Below, piece after piece: positions 22,106 through 34,815 of a DNA stretch of 64,000 bases (the stretch's first letter is position 1; each line of letters begins with the position of its first letter). Source of the stretch: Tretioscincus oriximinensis (taxonomy: Eukaryota; Chordata; Lepidosauria; Squamata; Gymnophthalmidae); the NCBI GenBank assembly GCA_022410635.1, contig JAJVDF010000029.1:3245520-3309519 (forward strand). The letters are read 5' to 3'. Position numbers and translations under genes: made by a program. The notes under the pieces are model-generated. The model was not told the DNA's origin, did not search any database, and saw only the letters and a list, made by a program, of their open reading frames with translations.

Positions 22106-24709
22106 TAGAGTTGGCCATTGGATCTAATCTATTCAATGTAGGATTTATTAAAGTATGCCAGCCAGATGGCTATTCAGCCTGTTTGAATACTTTCATCATG
22201 CAAGCTATTCAGTGGTACTAAACAACAATTCTTTAAGCACATTTTCTGGTTTTTGATCATTCTGGTGACTATTCTGTAAAACAGGGTAACTTAAATTGCT
22301 TTCTTAGGACAGAAAAGATGAGCAAATCCGAGTTGCTTAAAATCATGAGGTTCATGGTTAATGAAAGGGCTGGGAGTTTGATGTCCTCCAGACATTTATA
22401 TGTTTATTTCATCATCCTGAAAACTCAGGGCAAAAAAAAACAACCCACTCAGATTTTTTTTATTTCAAAAAAAGCAGTAAAATTGTCATCCAATTATAAT
22501 AGGATCTTCTTTGTTAGGAGCTGTCTAATATAAATAGCTTGGGATTCTGAAATACTGTTTGCTAAGCAGAAATAGTTGTTTCAATTTTTAATTTTTAGAA
22601 TCTATTGAAAAATGTCTCTTTTTACACTGTAAAAATCAACACCTACATGCAATGATGAAACTTAACCAATGCTAGAAATGTTACTGAGCTGCACAGTGCA
22701 GTTTNAAAAAAAACTTTGCAAAAAATATGAATCTTGTATGTGCTCATCTGTCAGATTTCCTGAGCTGAATTTTCCATCTGTAAGCATTGCACTAGTAATC
22801 TAGAAAAGCAAAATTTTGCAGTGAAAATGCCACTTAGTTGGACAACAAAATACCTGAAGATGGAAAATTCAGTTTAATAATTCCAATAGGGAAGTTTTGG
22901 ATTACAGTTATTTGTTGGATAGCAACAAGCTTTTCAGGTTCTGGTTGTGACTGTTTCTTGAATTGTAATGCAGATGATTGATGGACTTAAAAAACAAGTG
23001 CAAGTTCCTGACAAACACATTCTTCTAATGCCTGATCAACCACAAATCCTACATCTAAAGTTACTCCAAGGTTACCTATGTTATATGGCTATCTAGCTAC
23101 CTGAATGCCTTCTTTGATACATGGCTTCAAATCTCATGAAGCAACTACATGCTAAATCTGCCTTGCTCTATTCAAACACAAGTAATGTAAGAGGGATGAA
23201 TGGCTGCTATTAGAGTTGAGAAATTAAAGATCCTTGACAGGACGGATGATGAGAAACAGAGAGAAAATTTCTTTACAAGAGCATTTTAATAGTTTTATCA
23301 AGGAAAATATCCATATATTGTGTTTCACCTTAAATCAACTAGCATATGTTGCTTAATAGGTTCCAATGATTCCCGGGAAATGAAACGAAAATTGATGTTC
23401 CAGATTACTGTGTTAGGTAACGGATAGGAAGTCAGTCAGTATAAAATTCCTCCTAGATGTCTTGTATTATTTAAAATGTATTAGTTAAAATAACGTAGAA
23501 GCCAAATAACTCACTTAGAAATAGCTCATAGATATAATCCCAATATTCCGTAGCTTACAGTAAACAAACAAACTAAGGACCTAATAACCTAATTACCAAC
23601 TGAGGTAAACTTGAAGCTACCTAATTAGTTCAATAATATTTACCTACAATATAGTGTATGACAATTGTTCTTCGTTAACAACATAGAAATATAGTGTGAT
23701 TACAAATCAGACTTCAATGTGACTTAAAATAAAATCCCCATACAGAAATAGAAAAGTCAAGAATTATCCAACATTAGGCCATTAATGGTTTCTGGCCATA
23801 TTTTCTATAGATTTATAAAGGCACAATTATGCTCGTCATGTTTTTTACTATTTCTTAATTACCCATAGCAATAAATTTGCTTTTTTCATTGCTATCGTGC
23901 ATCAACATCTTCACTGAGCTTTTCATCAGAATGCCAGGATTCCTTTCCTGGTCTGTTACAGGAAGCTTAGTACCATCAGTATATAGATATGATTGGACTG
24001 GTCTCAGCGTGCATTATTCTGCATTTGCTAACATTGAAGCCACTTGGTTTCCTATTTAGTACTCATCTAATGTTAAAAGATCCCGCTGGACCTAATTGCA
24101 ATCGCTTTCAGTTTTCAGACTTTGCTGTCTCACTACTTATCTCTATTATTATTGAAGTTCAATGTAGTAATACTCTACTCAAAAAGCAATTTAATAGTAA
24201 GCTAAGTGTGGCAGAATATAAATATACTTCCACTAAATGCCATTATGAGAAAGGGAAGTTTTAAAACTTTTGAAATAAAACAGCACTGGAGCAATCTATT
24301 TTCATTTTGAGGAATTTGTGATAATCAAACTGATGCTGCAATAAAGGCCCAGTTAATAATGTCTTTCTTTGGGCTTAATTTCCACAGAAGATCACAAGGT
24401 TGCTCAAAGCATNGCCTTCTTACTGTTGTTGGGATGAAGTCCTATCTTTCTTTGTCTGGGGTTTACAAATTTGCTGTTCAGTCATGTAGCAGTGGCTAGA
24501 TTAATATTTTTAAGTGATCCTGAAACTTATAAAGGAGTTAATGGTGAGACAGCAAAAATAGTGCTATATGTTCCTGCTTGACTATTTATTTATCTAATCT
24601 CCTGACCCTTCACCAAAGGTCCCAGCAACACAAACAAAAGTTAGTAAAACATTTAAAATAGCCATGCCCTCTTTGTTTGTGAACTCTTTCTGTTCACAAA
24701 CCCATTACT
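22106..24709. other. Intron 1, nothing recognised
   Basis: AT-rich sequence without recognisable exons, RNA genes or repeats. Confidence 0.5.
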
Positions 24710-24909
24710 TAGGCTGACCATATGACCCCTTTTTGGGGGGGTTGAAAACCTGGTTTGGGGGTGCCTCCCAGTTTTTTCTGAGGAAATTTTTTTCTAAAAT
24801 TGTTTTTGAAAATGTTTTTGTTTTTAATTTGTTTTTCCTCAGAAAAAAACAGGAGGCACCCCAAAAATGGTTTTTCAACCCCCCCAAAAGAGATCATCTG
24901 GTCAGCCTA
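24710..24909. mobile_element. TAGGCTGACC-family short foldback element
   Basis: 200 bp, ends TAGGCTGACCATATGA and TCATCTGGTCAGCCTA. Long arms (about 24710-24790 and 24836-24909) pair through ggtgcctccc, ttttttctgaggaaa and their complements. Flanks ccattact and tcattgct match at 6 of 8 positions, suggesting an old 8-bp duplication and hAT origin. Confidence 0.75.
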
Positions 24910-27395
24910 TCATTGCTACATTTTGCTACCAAACATAGCTTTAAAAATAAAACAAACCTCACATAGAGTGCATTGCATTAACCTAACCCTGAGGTGCTTA
25001 GAACATGGGTTATATATTAAGATTTGAAAATGTGAGCAATTAGTATATGCCAAGTATTGTTAATTTGTTTTTGCTATATCCTAACTTGCATGGTTTACTT
25101 AAATAGCTGTAGTTTCAATGTAAGAGAATCTGAATTGCCACAGAAGAGTAAAATACTGAGGAAAAGTAGGCAACTAAACCCTCCAACTACCAACATTTTT
25201 GAAAAGAAACACTAGTGTTGAATCAGCAATATGTTCTCTTATTAACTGTAAGTATTTTCCTAAAAACTTCCTGGTTTACACATTCAGATGGTCACTTCTG
25301 TTAAGTGTAAACCAGGAACCTAAAGCTATTGCAGTATGCAACAAAACAATGTGGTATTTATTGTGGGTCATCTATTATATTGACACTGTAAATAACTTTG
25401 GGCATAGAGATACCATGATAATCATAGTAGTGATGGTAGCATGAATGAAGGCTTTGTTTGGTATGACGAGATACACAAGTACTCTTGATTGCTCATATCA
25501 TGTATGTATATTTTTGCTCTGCATATCTACAACTGTAACCTGTTTGAAAAGTAGCTTGGAATGCTTGTACAATAGCTTGCTTTCTGACATCAAGAGTGAT
25601 TCTGCACTGGCTGGTACACCAGACCAGCAAACATACTAGAAACCTTCCTTCAACATATGTATCAGGAATCTTCCCAGGTTACCTTCAAGGATACCAATGC
25701 CTGGGACAGTCCTGTCACCTCCACACAGCTATTGAGGACTAAGATTTTTTTTCTCTTGGAGAGTTAGGAAAGAGCATTTTCATGATGTGCTGTGGTATCA
25801 CAGCATTTTTTTTTGCAGATCAGCACCACACAGATACTCTTATGTGGAACGAAAACATCACACCTATGGGCCCTCTCCTTCCTTGCTATTCCCATTTGTG
25901 GCCCAGCTGGAGATAAAGGGAAGCCACAAAACTGCTTCACCTTTTCAGTGCCAGAGGGAGAGAACTAAATCAATGTATCATATACTACTATTTTTCTCCC
26001 AGGGCTGCCATCCCCCTTTACTCCTTCTTTATGGCTGGCCTGGGATCATTTGTGTTTGGATGATTACATATTGATTTTCCACCTTGCTATTATTTTTCTC
26101 CCAAATTTACAGAAACTTCCCTTCTCCATGCTGGTGCTTGCTAGTCTAGTACACGGGCTAGCATAGAATTATCCTTTCGGAACCACTGATTCTGACAGAC
26201 AACATTAGAATCTTTGTGGAAAGGTAGGAGAAAGTCTTGGGTTAAAAGAAAGAAAGAAAAAAATAAAATTGATATTAATATATNGGTTCCTTGTGTCTTT
26301 CTTCTGTTAACCTCTCCCTTTAACTGAATTTAGTGTTTCTTTTTATAAAACTATTGTATGAATTGTATTGTAAACCACTAAAAAGGAGTGTCTAAGAATA
26401 AATGCACAGCTGGCAGAGAAAGCTCCTGAAATTTCATCAGGCATTGCTCATGCCACTTGGGGAAAGCAAACTTTTTTGTTCTTTGTGCACAGACACAGTT
26501 GCAAGCTGTCTGGGAAAAGATATTCAGCATGGGATGTGCCAAGTCATTTGCATTCTGCACCATAGGGGCTGACACCAGGCAGGGACTAGACTGGTTGAGA
26601 CTGTGCAAAGCTGGTGCACAATGAGCTGCTTGTTGAAGAAAGATAGTTTCCCCTTGGACTAAACTCCCATTGTGACAGGGCAGAACATGGACAGGCAAGA
26701 ATAGAGCAATCGTCCAATCCTTTGTGCTCCAACTGCAGATGACTTGAATGGGCAAAAATCCTAGCAATTACTTTATAGTGACCAGGTGCAAGATTGAAAT
26801 TTTGTATGACTGAAAATTCTCCAGGTACAAGCTTTAACTTTAGGTGCTCTACTTCATCCTTTTCCATGTATGATGTGGAGTTAATCTTTGCCGTTTAAGA
26901 TTACTGTCTTGGTTATCTATGCCTATCTTGATGCAATTGGATTATTTATTTACAGTTTTGATCAGCAGCAGCTGACATAGCGATCAGAAATAGTAAGAAT
27001 TACAACCTAGCATTATCTGAAAAGCCAAAAATCAAGCAAAGGAGCTATAAGGTCAATCTAGGATCAAAACCCCCCATTTTTCCAATGCCTGCTTGCTAAC
27101 ACAAAGATACTGAGAGCATTTTGACCAGGTATTAACTTTCAAATCTATCTCAAAGGATTGTTGTAAACATTGAGAAAAAAATGCATTTCCTTGAATTCTT
27201 TAGAAGAAATGAGAGATATAAATCTATCCACATTTAAAAAACAAATGGAGAAAGGAAAGTGGTAAAAGCAATGAAAGTATTAAATAACCAAGCTTTTTCA
27301 TCAATGTCTCACGCACATTTTGATGCCACTCAATTTCTTTGTTATTCTGGAGTATCATCATCATCAGATCCTTTACCTAAATATATCCTAAGGTG
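24910..27395. other. Intron 1, nothing firmly recognised
   Basis: AT-rich. Overlapping ORFs near 26378-26867 on the minus strand show no motif and are treated as chance. Confidence 0.45.
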
Positions 27396-27475
27396 TATCT
27401 GAAGAAGCAGAGTTGCCTACTAAACCCTTTTTCTTAGTTTCTAAGGTGCTACAAGAACCCCTTGCTAGATAGTCT
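27396..27475 (-). repeat. Unclassified dispersed repeat (tcttcagatgca type)
   Basis: Reads on the minus strand through tagcaccttagaaactaag to tctgcttcttcagataca. Other copies: 31915-31960 (reverse), 34690-34815, 58435-58520 and 60005-60115 (forward). A common reptile repeat I cannot name. Confidence 0.55.
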
Positions 27476-28099
27476 AAGAATGTTAAACAAGAATGTTTAA
27501 GACCTAAAGTCTGACACTCTTCTTACCTTATACCACTTCTACCACTCACACTAATTCAAGAGTTTAGAAGTTTAGTCCTCTAGATACTCCTGAACTATAG
27601 GTTCCAGTAATTCCACTATTAGCATTTTTTACTACCAGTGAGAATTACATAAAAAGCTGGAAACTGAAACAATGCAAACTGAGTAACACGCTCTATTCTT
27701 CCTTAGCTTTTTATCAGTGGCTTTTCAAAGTTTATCCTATAATTCTTCTTGGACAATTGTTCAGCTGTATTCTCTCTGGCATTCTCCAGCCACTCAGCAC
27801 AGCTCCTCTTATGTACTTCACATTGCTCTTTGTGGTTTCACCTTATAAACCACTCTGAGTGCTATGAAGAACAGGACAGATACAAATATAAAAGAAATAG
27901 AAAGTTAAAGTATACTAGAACCCACTGGTTATTTCTTTTCATAGTATCTTTTTTGTACTTGTCTCNTTCACATTGTTGTTAGATGGCTGAACCATGGTTA
28001 TCTGCACAAGCAGCTTCTCACAGTTTTCCAGGAGGAGATTCAGAACGGGAGCCATAGGCCAGGGCTTGAAGTTTTTGACTTCTTCTGCCTGAGAATGCC

Positions 28100-28190
28100 C
28101 AGGTGAAATTGGAGGATCAGAATGCTGGACTAGATGGGCCATGGTCCAATTCAGTAGGAGTCCTATTATATTCTTAACTTTCTGCATTCC
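28100..28190. repeat. CR1/L2-type dispersed tail
   Basis: Contains gctggactagatgggccatg then a degenerate gtccaattcagtaggagtcc and tattctta, matching the module at 4105. Confidence 0.5.
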
Positions 28191-28721
28191 ATGCAGTTTG
28201 CTCTGAGTTACAGCCACTTTATTCTAAAAAAACCTGGTTCATTCTTCCAATGAAGATAAACCCAAGCTGAAACACTTTCATCTGTCCAAGGATTACAACT
28301 ATGAAAGCATCTATATAGAGAGCAAAATGAGAGATGCTGTTGAAATGCTACCCTGAGTGCATTTTGCAGACACTAAGGCAACAAAAAATCAGTCTCAGGT
28401 AGAATTTATTCTTCCACCTATGAGAAACACTTATGGAATCAGTATTCTTGATGACATTCAATCTGGAGCAATAATAGCACATTTTTGTTTAAATGACAGA
28501 TCTGTTTTTCTGTTTTCTTTCTGTAGATAAGAAACAATTTAAATATTGAAACATGTTGAGTAAAAAATTACACCCACACAGATCCTAAATACAGAATGGC
28601 AAGTGAACTTTGTCATATGTAAAAAAAAATACCTGAGGAAGAAATTTAACTAAAAATATAGTAAACTTTATGCTTGCTCTAAGCTGCAGGGGTGAAGAAG
28701 AGCAATTCCCATAATCATAAT

Positions 28722-29194
28722 CAGGGCTTTTTTTGTGATGGAACGCACCGGAACGCAGTTCCGGCACCTTTTATTTAAGCGGGGGCATGCGTGGGGGGGG
28801 GCGTGNNNNNNNNNNNNNNNNNNNNNNNNNNNNNNNNNNNNNNNNNNNNNNNNNNNNNNNNNNNNNNNNNNNNNNNNNNNNNNNNNNNNNNNNNNNNNNN
28901 NNNNNNNNNNNNNNNNNNNNNNNNNNNNNNNNNNNNNNNNNNNNNNNNNNNNNNNNNNNNNNNNNNNNNNNNNNNNNNNNNNNNNNNNNNNNNNNNNNNN
29001 NNNNNNNNNNNNNNNNNNNNNNNNNNNNNNNNNNNNNNNNNNNNNNNNNNNNNNNNNNNNNNNNNNNNNNNNNNNNNNNNNNNNNNNNNNNNNNNNNNNN
29101 NNNNNNNNNNNNNNNNNNNNNNNNNNNNNNNNNNNCCCCCCCCGTCGCCGCCGGTGTTAGTTCCGGCACCTTTTGTACTGGAAAAAAAGCACTG
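28722..29194. mobile_element. hAT element CAGGGCTTTTTT, interior in assembly gap
   Basis: Ends CAGGGCTTTTTTTG and GAAAAAAAGCACTG, with ttccggcacctttt in inverse-paired positions near both ends. Perfect 8-bp target duplication atcataat (28714-28721 and 29195-29202). The middle, 28806-29135, is all N and is bordered by G- and C-runs, so the interior is probably GC-rich and hard to sequence. Confidence 0.85.
28806..29135. other. Assembly gap (N run)
   Basis: Unsequenced or unresolved bases. The reading frames that appear to cross it are artefacts. Confidence 0.98.
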
Positions 29195-29196
29195 AT

Positions 29197-29306
29197 CATA
29201 ATACATCGTTTAATTTCGAAATTGGTATGCACATACATATCTGCATATCTGCATAATACATCGTTTAATTTCGAAATTGGTATGCACATACATATCTGCA
29301 TATCTG
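29197..29306. repeat. Exact 55-bp tandem duplication
   Basis: Two adjacent copies (29197-29251, 29252-29306) beginning cataatacatcgtttaattt and ending acatatctgcatatctg. The first copy starts within the target duplication of the hAT element to its left. Confidence 0.9.
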
Positions 29307-29858
29307 TTCGTAAGATTGCAATACCAAGACAACTTCTCTCTCAGATGCCACACACATTACCAGAAATGTTGCTACCTAAAAGCACCACCTACTCCCTGTC
29401 CCGGGATACAATTAATACCCAAGATGCTAACTTTATATTACTTTACAAAAACTCTTTAGGCCTAAGGATATGACTAGAATTCTGAAGCCATATCATGGAC
29501 TCTCCATTCCTCTTTCTAATTGCTTCCTTCTGCAAAATAGGATATAGCAGAGTGCCAAAAATTTCACGAACATCAAGGAAGTCCTCATAGATACCATAAC
29601 ATCTTTGTTGCTATCCAGACAACACTGACTCATACAATAAAAGATTTATAATTGGAAAGACTAAAGTTTTTTTTAAAAAAAATCTCATGACTGTTATTTA
29701 CAAATGGGTATAGTAAATCTTATGCCTCGGAGTTTCATGTTATTTAGTCCAAAGGGTTTTCCCCCAAACTGCCCACACCTAAAGTGTTTTGATCTAAGTG
29801 GAACACATCCTNGAAATTTTTTTTTTGCTAGTGAAAACATATGTGAGACTGTAGTATA

Positions 29859-29940
29859 TATATTGCTCAAAACAATTAAGGGAATACTTTAACATAACAT
29901 ATTATGTTAAAATGTTCCCTTAATTGTTTTGAGCAGTATA
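29859..29940. mobile_element. 82-bp palindromic MITE, mariner-like (copy 1)
   Basis: Arms tatattgctcaaaacaatta... and ...taattgttttgagcagtata pair over about 32 bp around a short AT-rich loop. Same family and same length as 44900-44981. TA-rich flanks fit TA-target insertion. Confidence 0.8.
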
Positions 29941-29972
29941 TTTGCATTTTTATTCTACCATATGCCTGAAGG

Positions 29973-30301
29973 TAGGCTGACCAGATGGCTCCTTTTAGTG
30001 GGGAAGCCCAGGGGGGTAGCAGCGATAACCCCATTTTTTGCTGAGGACATTTTAAAAAATTAAAAAAATAAATTCACTGCACCACCATTATGGGGCTCTA
30101 GCAACCAGGACCAGCTCCTGAAGGCACCCACCCTTCCATAAAAATAAAAAAACACAAAATTCTTGAGTGCTTTGCAGATTTCTTGGTTGGGGATTTTGGA
30201 GGGGTATGCATGTTGGTGGGTGATTTGCATATTCATGAATATGCAAATTAGCATGAATATTCATTACCCCAGTTTGGGCCTCAGAAAATCTGGTCAGCCT
30301 A
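29973..30301 (+). mobile_element. TAGGCTGACC-family DNA transposon, reference copy
   Basis: 329 bp, ends TAGGCTGACCAGATGG and AAAATCTGGTCAGCCTA. Interior blocks: ctgaggaca, aattcactgcaccacc, ggctctagcaacc, and the palindrome at 30223-30248 made of atttgcatattca and its exact complement. No clear target duplication. Confidence 0.8.
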
Positions 30302-32334
30302 AGGGCATAAGAGGAGAGGTTACAGCAATAAAAATAAAATGTAAAACAAACATACTAAAAATAATAAAATTATTGACAGTTGGGATGAAAGTTGTCCTCT
30401 TAACCAAAGGCTAGACTCCTAGTCAGAGCTGTACATTTCCTAGTATGGAAGCAACAAANATGAGTTTGGTCAGACTTTGGAAGGTAGTGGAGACTGAGTA
30501 AGTCTGGATTGCTACGTTCATGAATGTTATGAAGAATTGGATGCAATTATTCACCTTGGCTTTTAGCTGAGGAAACCGTTTTCCCTCACCACTTTCAGTC
30601 CTTTTTACTGTTTTTAGTGCCTATTTTACATTGTTTACATTTTTTATTGCTGTAATCTGTCCTGTGACCTGTGCAAATCTTCCTCTATTGCCTGGATGGT
30701 GACTCCCACTCAGTATGAAGGGGAAGATTTTGGACTTTGTAAAGAGCTTTTAGCATTCACTTTTTTAGTCCTTCCCTATCCGTTGCATTAAGCTGTCTAT
30801 TTTTTTTGTTCTGTTCAGTGATAGCACTATATCTTTTCTACTGCTTATGTATACTGTCACTGATTGCGTGTCAGACCAACAGAGCTTTCTGTTGGTCCTC
30901 TAGGATGTTGCTTGTTTGATGCCTTGCTAACCTTTGGCTTGAAACCTGTTTGTCATTCATGAACATTTACTGTCTGTGTTCAGCTGTGTTCATCTTGACA
31001 CAGAGGTCTTCTCTCGCATTAATATATATAGATTCTCAGCAACCTTTTCTGCCAAAACATTAGTGATGATGAGAGTGAGGTGACTAAGACTGGGCTCAAT
31101 GGATACCACGTTTGTAGTTTGAGGCATTCATTTATTTGTTAATATTTCCNACTATAGTTTCAACTGGGAATCATTTATGATTATCTGTACAAGACATTAT
31201 CACTGAAAAAAGATAATCTCTTGAAACATGACTTAGCTGTTTGACCTACATGAACTTATGGGCTATTCTGCACTGGACAGGATACCAGAATAGCAAGGTC
31301 TTAGGTGTCTCCCTTTCATATGCAAGTGATCCTGCTTTGAGGTTTCCAAATAATTATGCTATTAATTATTGTTTAGGTCTGCAATACTAAAAAGTATCAG
31401 GTCTCACTATTGATCTCTTTAGAACTGTCATTGAAAAACACCAGATATTACACCAGATAGTACCCAGAAACGTGTGTGAAAGGTGCATTTCTATCTCCTT
31501 CCATAATATTTCAATATTTGTTTTAAATTGAATGTTTCAACCCCCACAGATGGCCAAATCACACTAGATAGTTTCCATATGTACAAAGCTTTCCAGATGG
31601 TTGCCATCTTCAAAGCTTCATAACACTATGAGTTAGCATAATGTGTTTCAATTTCTATTCACTCTTATACATACGGAATTTATCAGTTGAGGGAATGGCA
31701 AATAAAACAAATAAAACACTTTTGCTCGCTTAACTATCCATTTTATCATTTTGATGCATTCATGTTGTTTTATTGTGACTCATTCTGAGACCATCAGAAT
31801 GACAAAGCAGAAGTGTGAATAAATAAATATAAACAATAACTGAATTCCCTTTTTCAGTTAAGTTGCATCTAATGAAGTAGGCTTAGTTTATAAAAGTTCA
31901 TGTTTGAACTTATTTTTTCTGTGTTAATCTCTAAGGTGCTGCTAAACCCACTTATTGGAAACACTATTTTTTAAAAGTTTCATCTGCATGTATCATTTTT
32001 ATCTCAATTAGTGTTATACCAAAAATACCTCAGTAAAGGAGCCAGCCATAAGTATGTGAGTTTTTTTAAAAAACGTATTGTTGAAAAATTAAATTACTGA
32101 AGTTTCACAATATGAAAGTGGGAGTAAATTGTGATGCCCTACAGCTCATGAGGAGTGTTCCATGAATAGTATGTAACACTATAAACACAATGAATTACAG
32201 CCATGCCTTTTTCCAGACAAAAATGAAAATTTGCTTCCTCTGTGACCATCTCCAGATAGGTAGCAAGATGTCATAGATACATAACATGTATATATTTGTA
32301 TATAGTATTATGCCTTTTGTACAGATGAAACTGG
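30302..32334. other. Intron 1, mostly unrecognised
   Basis: AT-rich. Only a short piece of the tcttcagatgca-type repeat (31915-31960, reverse) is recognisable. Confidence 0.45.
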
Positions 32335-32335
32335 T

Positions 32336-32599
32336 TGTGCATTTTGGAGGGAAACCTCCTATGTTCAAATGAGTTTTGGAGGGAAACCTCTTATGTTTAA
32401 ATATGACCAATCTCTGAACAGCATTTTGAGCGGGAAAATAGGAATGCAGTGATTGGCTAGAAGACTATAAATATAGCTGCTCTGACAGCAGGCAGTCACT
32501 GCAGACCTAACTCAGAGTCTCTCAAGAGCTGCAATAAATCACTTTCAGAGCTTGAAATCACTTGTCTGAGTGTTCATTCGCCATTGAGAATCTCACACA
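32336..32599 (+). mobile_element. Probable solo LTR of a retroviral-type element
   Basis: Begins TGTGCATTTTGG and ends GAATCTCACACA (TG...CA). Order of parts fits an LTR: two 32-bp direct repeats (32342-32373, 32374-32405), a TATA motif in gaagactataaatatagctg (about 32462-32481), then polyadenylation signal gcaataaatcac near 32530 and a GT-rich stretch. No primer-binding site follows and no coding region flanks it. A target duplication is not obvious, so ends may be a few bases off. Confidence 0.55.
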
Positions 32600-34689
32600 A
32601 GATAGGGACAGCAATTGGTCTTTGATCTATCAGTAGTGAGTGCACAGAAGAGTGAAATTAGGCTGAGTAGTTTGGATTAAAACATGGGAGTCCTTGGAAA
32701 TTCAGGTTTGTGATTCATCATGTATATTGGCTAAATTTGTATCTTCTACACTATGCTGGAATAAAATTATTCTTCAGATTCTGCACTTCTGAAATTACTA
32801 TATAATTCACCATCAAATCCAAAATAACATATGTTTTAGAGTATTCACATGGTTAAAAATGCATACTTTGAGGTAAAATGTGAATTGAAATACATATTTA
32901 ACAACAACATTCTTAAGTGAGTTTTTCATACATATTTTAAAAGACAATGCAGAGTCAGATTCAAAAACGAATTAACAAATTCAAACACAGGATAAATGCT
33001 TTTTCTTATCAAGAACTAAAACTTCTGATGATCTTCACTAAGGCACACCCTCCTACATTATGTTTGCAGCACAAAACAACTATACTGTAACAATTCTGGA
33101 CTAGTTCTCAAACTATGTGGATAGAGGAACAAGCTATGGGTGTGAACCAAGAAACACAGTGTACATTCTTGATTACAGGTCATATTTCCCCTTTTTCACA
33201 ATTGTGAGATGCAGAAACTCTTAGCTTCAACTTGACAATGGACTAATTCGTAGAGATATCATGTTGATCATACTTGTGGTTCAGTGGAATCATCACATAA
33301 ATATTTTTTTTAAGATGGGATGTTAGTTGTTTGGAACTTCCTATGAAATCCTAATTTTTCTAAAGATAAAAACAATTTCAATTGGTAAACACTAAGCAAT
33401 ATTATCGCTAGAAATGAATACAGAATTTTAAAAATCTCTTTCATCAGTTCTCAGGATGGCTTGCAATGTTACTGAAGATCAATTCCAGGAAGTACTGATA
33501 TAAGTGCCACAAATAATTGGGTTGCCGTAGCATCCCAACAGGATCATCATAACTATTATGTCCTCCTTTTTCTCTGCAAGGGAAACAGGAAGTAATGAAC
33601 ATACTGGATCAGCACAGGAAGTGTGAACAAAAGTCAGTTTGTGGGAGTTTCCCCCCTTAAAGATAAAATCCAGACTTACATGAAGTATTTTCAGCTATAT
33701 TAAGCTTCACCACATCCAGAGATGGAAAAATACAGGATGCTAGTGAACGGGAGGAACCTTTTCCAGTCTTGGCTGAATGCTGCCATCTGACCTAGTTTGT
33801 TTATAGTCTATTCCTGTCACTTTAATCTTGCCACAGCTCTACAAACAAGCTGAAGGGATGGAATTTCACACCTGGCAGGTTGCCCTTCTTTAAACTAGCA
33901 CCTTGCATAAATACAAGGATACGCTAATGCTTCAGCTGGCTTCTAGGGATTCTGTCAGTGTTAATTCTGCTGTCACAGAACCGTAAATCAAATTCTTCCC
34001 ATTAGAAATCAGATGAATCAGTTCCTTTTCTTAAAAGTACAAAATCTGTTATTTTCAATGGAGGAGTAATGAAATTAAACCTTGAATAAAGGTGATTAAA
34101 GTTAGATGCCCAATTATCCATATTATAAAATGATTGAGAAGCAAAGGCAAAAGATTTTCTGTTGATAAGATTTTATGGATGCTGGATATTGACATAAACC
34201 TTTGTTCCCAGGTGATTTCTTTTTAAACAAAGAGCAGCTATAAATACACTTGAGATACGCAACAAAATGCAAATAAAAAACTTCCAACAACCTGAAATCC
34301 TTATTCATTCATCAAAAGCATCAGAGTTTGAAAATATTTATATGTGGCTCAAGGAAGACGGTACAAAAAAACCNGCATTAAAACAAGTTTAGCTACTGTA
34401 AGACTTTCAAAAGCATCACCATTCCTGACTGCCCTGAATTGCCTGTGACCAGGGCAATGGAGTCAAAAAGCAATTCTAGGTTATTGGAATTGGACTCTGT
34501 AAAAATGTATGACTCTTGATAAATTTAAATTAGAGTATCGTATAAACAAGGTCATATGTTAAAATTTCCTATTTCACAAGTAATTATTGGATTAACTAAT
34601 TTTTTAGACTATAATTTATTTTCAGGATATTTATTTCAAGTTCTCTGTTAATTTTAAAGAAATACTGTACACTGTAATTGTTTTCAGAG
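32600..34689. other. Intron 1, nothing recognised
   Basis: AT-rich sequence with no supported features. Confidence 0.5.
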
Positions 34690-34815
34690 AATAAGCTGTG
34701 TTAGTCTAGTAGAAAGTCCAGCAAGGGGGCTAGTAGCACTTAGAGACTAACAGTAGAAAAATAGGTGGCATTGGCATTAGCTTTCATAGACACATCTACT
34801 TCTTCAGATGCATGA
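34690..34815 (+). repeat. Unclassified dispersed repeat (tcttcagatgca type)
   Basis: Best copy of this repeat: ctgtgttagtctagtagaaa, gtccagcaagggggctagta, gcacttagagactaacagta, then catctacttcttcagatgca. Confidence 0.6.

Noticed and set aside
26378..26867. Overlapping minus-strand frames of 93 and 129 codons
   Set aside because: No motif, overlapping frames, no splice context; consistent with chance.
28771..29473. Long apparent reading frames across 28806-29135
   Set aside because: They exist only because N codons are not read as stops.
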